From GWF2-38-10 sp964527595 (GTDB taxonomy: Bacteria; Babelota; Babeliae; Babelales; RVW-14), in contig CAZGPI010000007.1 in NCBI GenBank assembly GCA_964527595.1, positions 1-64,000 of the forward strand: a DNA stretch of 64,000 nucleotides, given 5' to 3'. Below are positions 62,199 through 64,000 of this stretch, piece after piece; position 1 is the stretch's first letter; each line of letters opens with the position of its first letter. The position numbers and the translations under genes are program-made. Below the pieces are notes generated by a model that saw only the letters and a program-made list of their open reading frames with translations, did not search any database and was not told the DNA's origin.

Positions 62199-62672
62199 CT
62201 AAATCAGGCGAATGAGCGCTTGAATGATTACCCAAGCCATACCCCCTGCAACAAGGTCATCGGTCATCACACCCCACCCACCAGGGAGCCTTCGCTCAAC
62301 AATTTTGATGGGAAACGGTTTAACGATATCGAAGAACCTAAATAAGCCAAACGCTATCGAGTACCATAAAATACTCTTTGGCAAGAGCCATAAAGTAACG
62401 GCCATGCCAACGACCTCGTCGATGACAATATACGAAGGATCGGTAACCCCTTTCCAACGTTCAACGATATTGGAAGTAACTACGCCAAGAATAAAAACCA
62501 CCATGATTGCGGCCATCCATATTATTGGATAATCACCAGATACCCACCAAAGGGCAATGGTTGTCACCAAACTTGCAGCCGTCCCTGGACCAAATGACAC
62601 GAGACCAAGGTAACCCACCGTTGAGAAAATAAATGATATATTGTTTTTTATTTTTTCACTTATATACGTCAT
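62199..62672 (-). CDS. pgpA: Phosphatidylglycerophosphatase A
   Basis: 157 residues with about four transmembrane segments. PgpA removes the phosphate from phosphatidylglycerophosphate to give phosphatidylglycerol. Motifs: SFGPGTAASLV, YIVIDEVVGM (the Asp-Glu site), GLFRFFDIVKPFPI and GWGVMTDDLVAG. Its start overlaps the stop of pgsA by four bases, so the two enzymes that act in sequence are made together. Confidence 0.94.
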   Translation of the reverse strand: MTYISEKIKNNISFIFSTVGYLGLVSFGPGTAASLVTTIALWWVSGDYPIIWMAAIMVVFILGVVTSNIVERWKGVTDPSYIVIDEVVGMAVTLWLLPKSILWYSIAFGLFRFFDIVKPFPIKIVERRLPGGWGVMTDDLVAGGMAWVIIQALIRLI

Positions 62673-63235
62673 GCTAATGTCCGATACCGCCGTACATAAT
62701 CAACCCCTGTATATGCGGTAACACCGGCAACAAGGTACATAAGAACCTGAGCAATGATAATCATACTGTTATACCATCCTTCCTGCACCAACCAAACTTG
62801 TAAAACTAAGCATGCAAAAAGTACATAAATTAAAATTATTTGCGCAACAGTTTTACATTTTCCAAGGTATGACGGCCCCATAGCGGCAGCTTGTCCGCGC
62901 CAAATAAGCCGAACACCGGTAATCACCAAATCTCGGCCAATAATCAACGCTAAAAACCACCAAGGTAACATTCCAATATAAGCAAAACAGAAAAAAACAG
63001 ACGTCACGAGCACCTTGTCAGCTATCGGATCCAACAAGACCCCTAACCCTGAAACAATTCCCATCCGCCTGGCAAAAAAACCGTCACCATAATCGGTTAA
63101 TGCGGCGATAGTAAACACTAAAACAGCACCCAAAATCCATGGGCCGCCAAGAAAAAACATCCACATAAGAACGGGAACTAAAACCATACGCAACATAGTT
63201 AATAAGTTAGGTATTGTAAAAAACTGCTTGATCAT
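62669..63235 (-). CDS. pgsA: CDP-diacylglycerol--glycerol-3-phosphate 3-phosphatidyltransferase PgsA
   Basis: 188 residues, five to six transmembrane helices. Opens with FTIPNLLTMLRMVLVPVLMW, the typical PgsA start, and has the CDP-alcohol motif TDYGDGFFARRMGIVSGLGVLLDPIAD. The coupling to pgpA downstream supports PgsA rather than another alcohol transferase. Its start overlaps the stop of the glycosyltransferase gene by four bases. Confidence 0.94.
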   Translation of the reverse strand: MIKQFFTIPNLLTMLRMVLVPVLMWMFFLGGPWILGAVLVFTIAALTDYGDGFFARRMGIVSGLGVLLDPIADKVLVTSVFFCFAYIGMLPWWFLALIIGRDLVITGVRLIWRGQAAAMGPSYLGKCKTVAQIILIYVLFACLVLQVWLVQEGWYNSMIIIAQVLMYLVAGVTAYTGVDYVRRYRTLA

Positions 63236-64000
63236 TTTTCCACCCCAAGTCCATAAACTCTTTCTGCTAACTGCTTAACCCCATCAAGTACAAAATTGAC
63301 TTCTATATCACTCACCCAGCATTTCCTATCAGGTGCCGAGACCACAAAACTTCGAGACTCATCCCATGGTCGCCACTCAGGATTTTTGGTCCGCATCAAA
63401 GCAACAACCGGAACATGCAGTGCAGTCGCCAAATGCGTAACCGAAGTTTCGACCGATATCACCACGTCACAGATTGATATGACCGCTGGCAACTGAAAAA
63501 AATTGTGTTGCGCAGAAAAAATATACATACCATTTACTGAATGATTATTAAAATATTTTCGCACAACAGATAATTCTTCTGGCGGAACATTAAGCACAAA
63601 GCTTACATCGCCCCACTCGTCTCGCTGCTTAAGCTCAGTCATGAGCGCAAAAATCTTATCTAACGGCCAACATCTTTTGGTCCCGTTGGAAAAAGCATTG
63701 ATAAAAAAAACTTTACCAAATTCTTTGGTTTTTTTATCAATGCCCCACTTTAAGAAACGTAATTTGGCAAAGCTTATCCATTTGCGCGGAATAAGCACAA
63801 ATGGAGCCCGCTCTTCTGGCGTTAAGGCAACACCAAGAAATTGCTCAATGCATTGTGCATACACGTCGGTAATATGAAAACCATCAGGCTTAGAAATATC
63901 ATTATACAATAAGCCCGCATCCAATTTCCTGTAAGCCAATTTCTGCAAAATCTGAAACCATTTTAATTTGATTTTCATGCCAGCAATAAATCCTCGTGGA
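63232..64000 (-). CDS. Family 9 (heptosyltransferase-like) glycosyltransferase, cut by the window edge
   Basis: At least 248 residues; the frame is still open at the window end (PRGFIAG before the ATG at 63978), and GT9 enzymes have about 330-350 residues, so the N-terminal third is probably outside. The C-terminal GT-B half is visible: FFINAFSNGTKRCWPLDKIFALMTEL (beginning of the nucleotide-sugar domain) and DVVISVETSVTHLATALHVPVVALM, which matches the D-T-xx-HLA motif of ADP-heptose:LPS heptosyltransferases, then PEWRPW. With hldE making ADP-heptose, a role in LPS core assembly is likely. First visible gene of the GT9-pgsA-pgpA operon. Confidence 0.85.
   Translation of the reverse strand, partial: PRGFIAGMKIKLKWFQILQKLAYRKLDAGLLYNDISKPDGFHITDVYAQCIEQFLGVALTPEERAPFVLIPRKWISFAKLRFLKWGIDKKTKEFGKVFFINAFSNGTKRCWPLDKIFALMTELKQRDEWGDVSFVLNVPPEELSVVRKYFNNHSVNGMYIFSAQHNFFQLPAVISICDVVISVETSVTHLATALHVPVVALMRTKNPEWRPWDESRSFVVSAPDRKCWVSDIEVNFVLDGVKQLAERVYGLGVEK

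Overview
This window looks like part of a small-genome, AT-rich, Gram-negative, host-associated bacterium. The best fit is a member of Dependentiae (TM6) or a similar protist-infecting lineage; that placement is my inference, since no rRNA is present. The reasons are: an LPS pathway (lpxA, lpxI, lpxB, hldE, a family 9 glycosyltransferase) beside a peptidoglycan pathway (murB, murD, ftsW, an amidase); many orphan proteins with Sec signal peptides or lipoboxes; ankyrin and Sel1 repeat proteins; a eukaryote-type phospholipase A2; and a Tgt enzyme of chlamydial type next to a YhhQ transporter. A run of 100 Ns (39750-39849) shows that the sequence is a draft assembly.

Layout. 1-9.9 kb: exported orphans, an M3 oligopeptidase lipoprotein, a cPLA2-like secreted phospholipase, a decayed HigBA-type toxin-antitoxin locus, a thioredoxin-fold protein and a TPR lipoprotein. 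10-17 kb, mostly plus strand: dnaA, a two-domain exported protein of unknown family, rsmH, spoVG, tRNA-Gln, then lpxA, a Gfo/Idh oxidoreductase and lpxI, closed by a convergent DUF192 lipoprotein. 17-25 kb, minus strand: a 771-residue secreted orphan, ftsW, (plus-strand mazEF), murD and hldE. 25-38 kb: an HPS-like TIM barrel and an exported superoxide dismutase; then, on the minus strand, a membrane glycosyltransferase with TPRs, an ATP-dependent DNA ligase, plsY, tRNA-Met, secD, tRNA-Leu, htpX, a MerR/HspR-like regulator, lepA and argS. 38-42.4 kb: a tandem pair of secreted ankyrin proteins. 42.4-50.6 kb: an outer-membrane barrel, ssb, lpxB, a GIY-YIG nuclease gene lying between palindromic repeats, a CDP-alcohol phosphatidyltransferase, and the yhhQ-tgt queuosine salvage pair. 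50.6-64 kb: an ankyrin protein, murB, a Sel1 protein, an amidase, two orphans, maf, dprA, gyrA, pgpA, pgsA and a glycosyltransferase cut by the window edge.

How the genes fit together. Core replication, translation and envelope genes sit in short, tightly packed operons, often with ATGA overlaps, with exported genes of likely host-facing role between them. The tgt/yhhQ pair suggests salvage of the eukaryotic base queuine. The ankyrin and Sel1 proteins and the phospholipase are plausible host-directed factors. Two families of short palindromic repeats are scattered through the window. One copy lies in frame inside murD, one abuts the dprA stop codon, and two copies of the other family bracket the GIY-YIG gene. 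These repeats are the most unusual DNA-level structure here.
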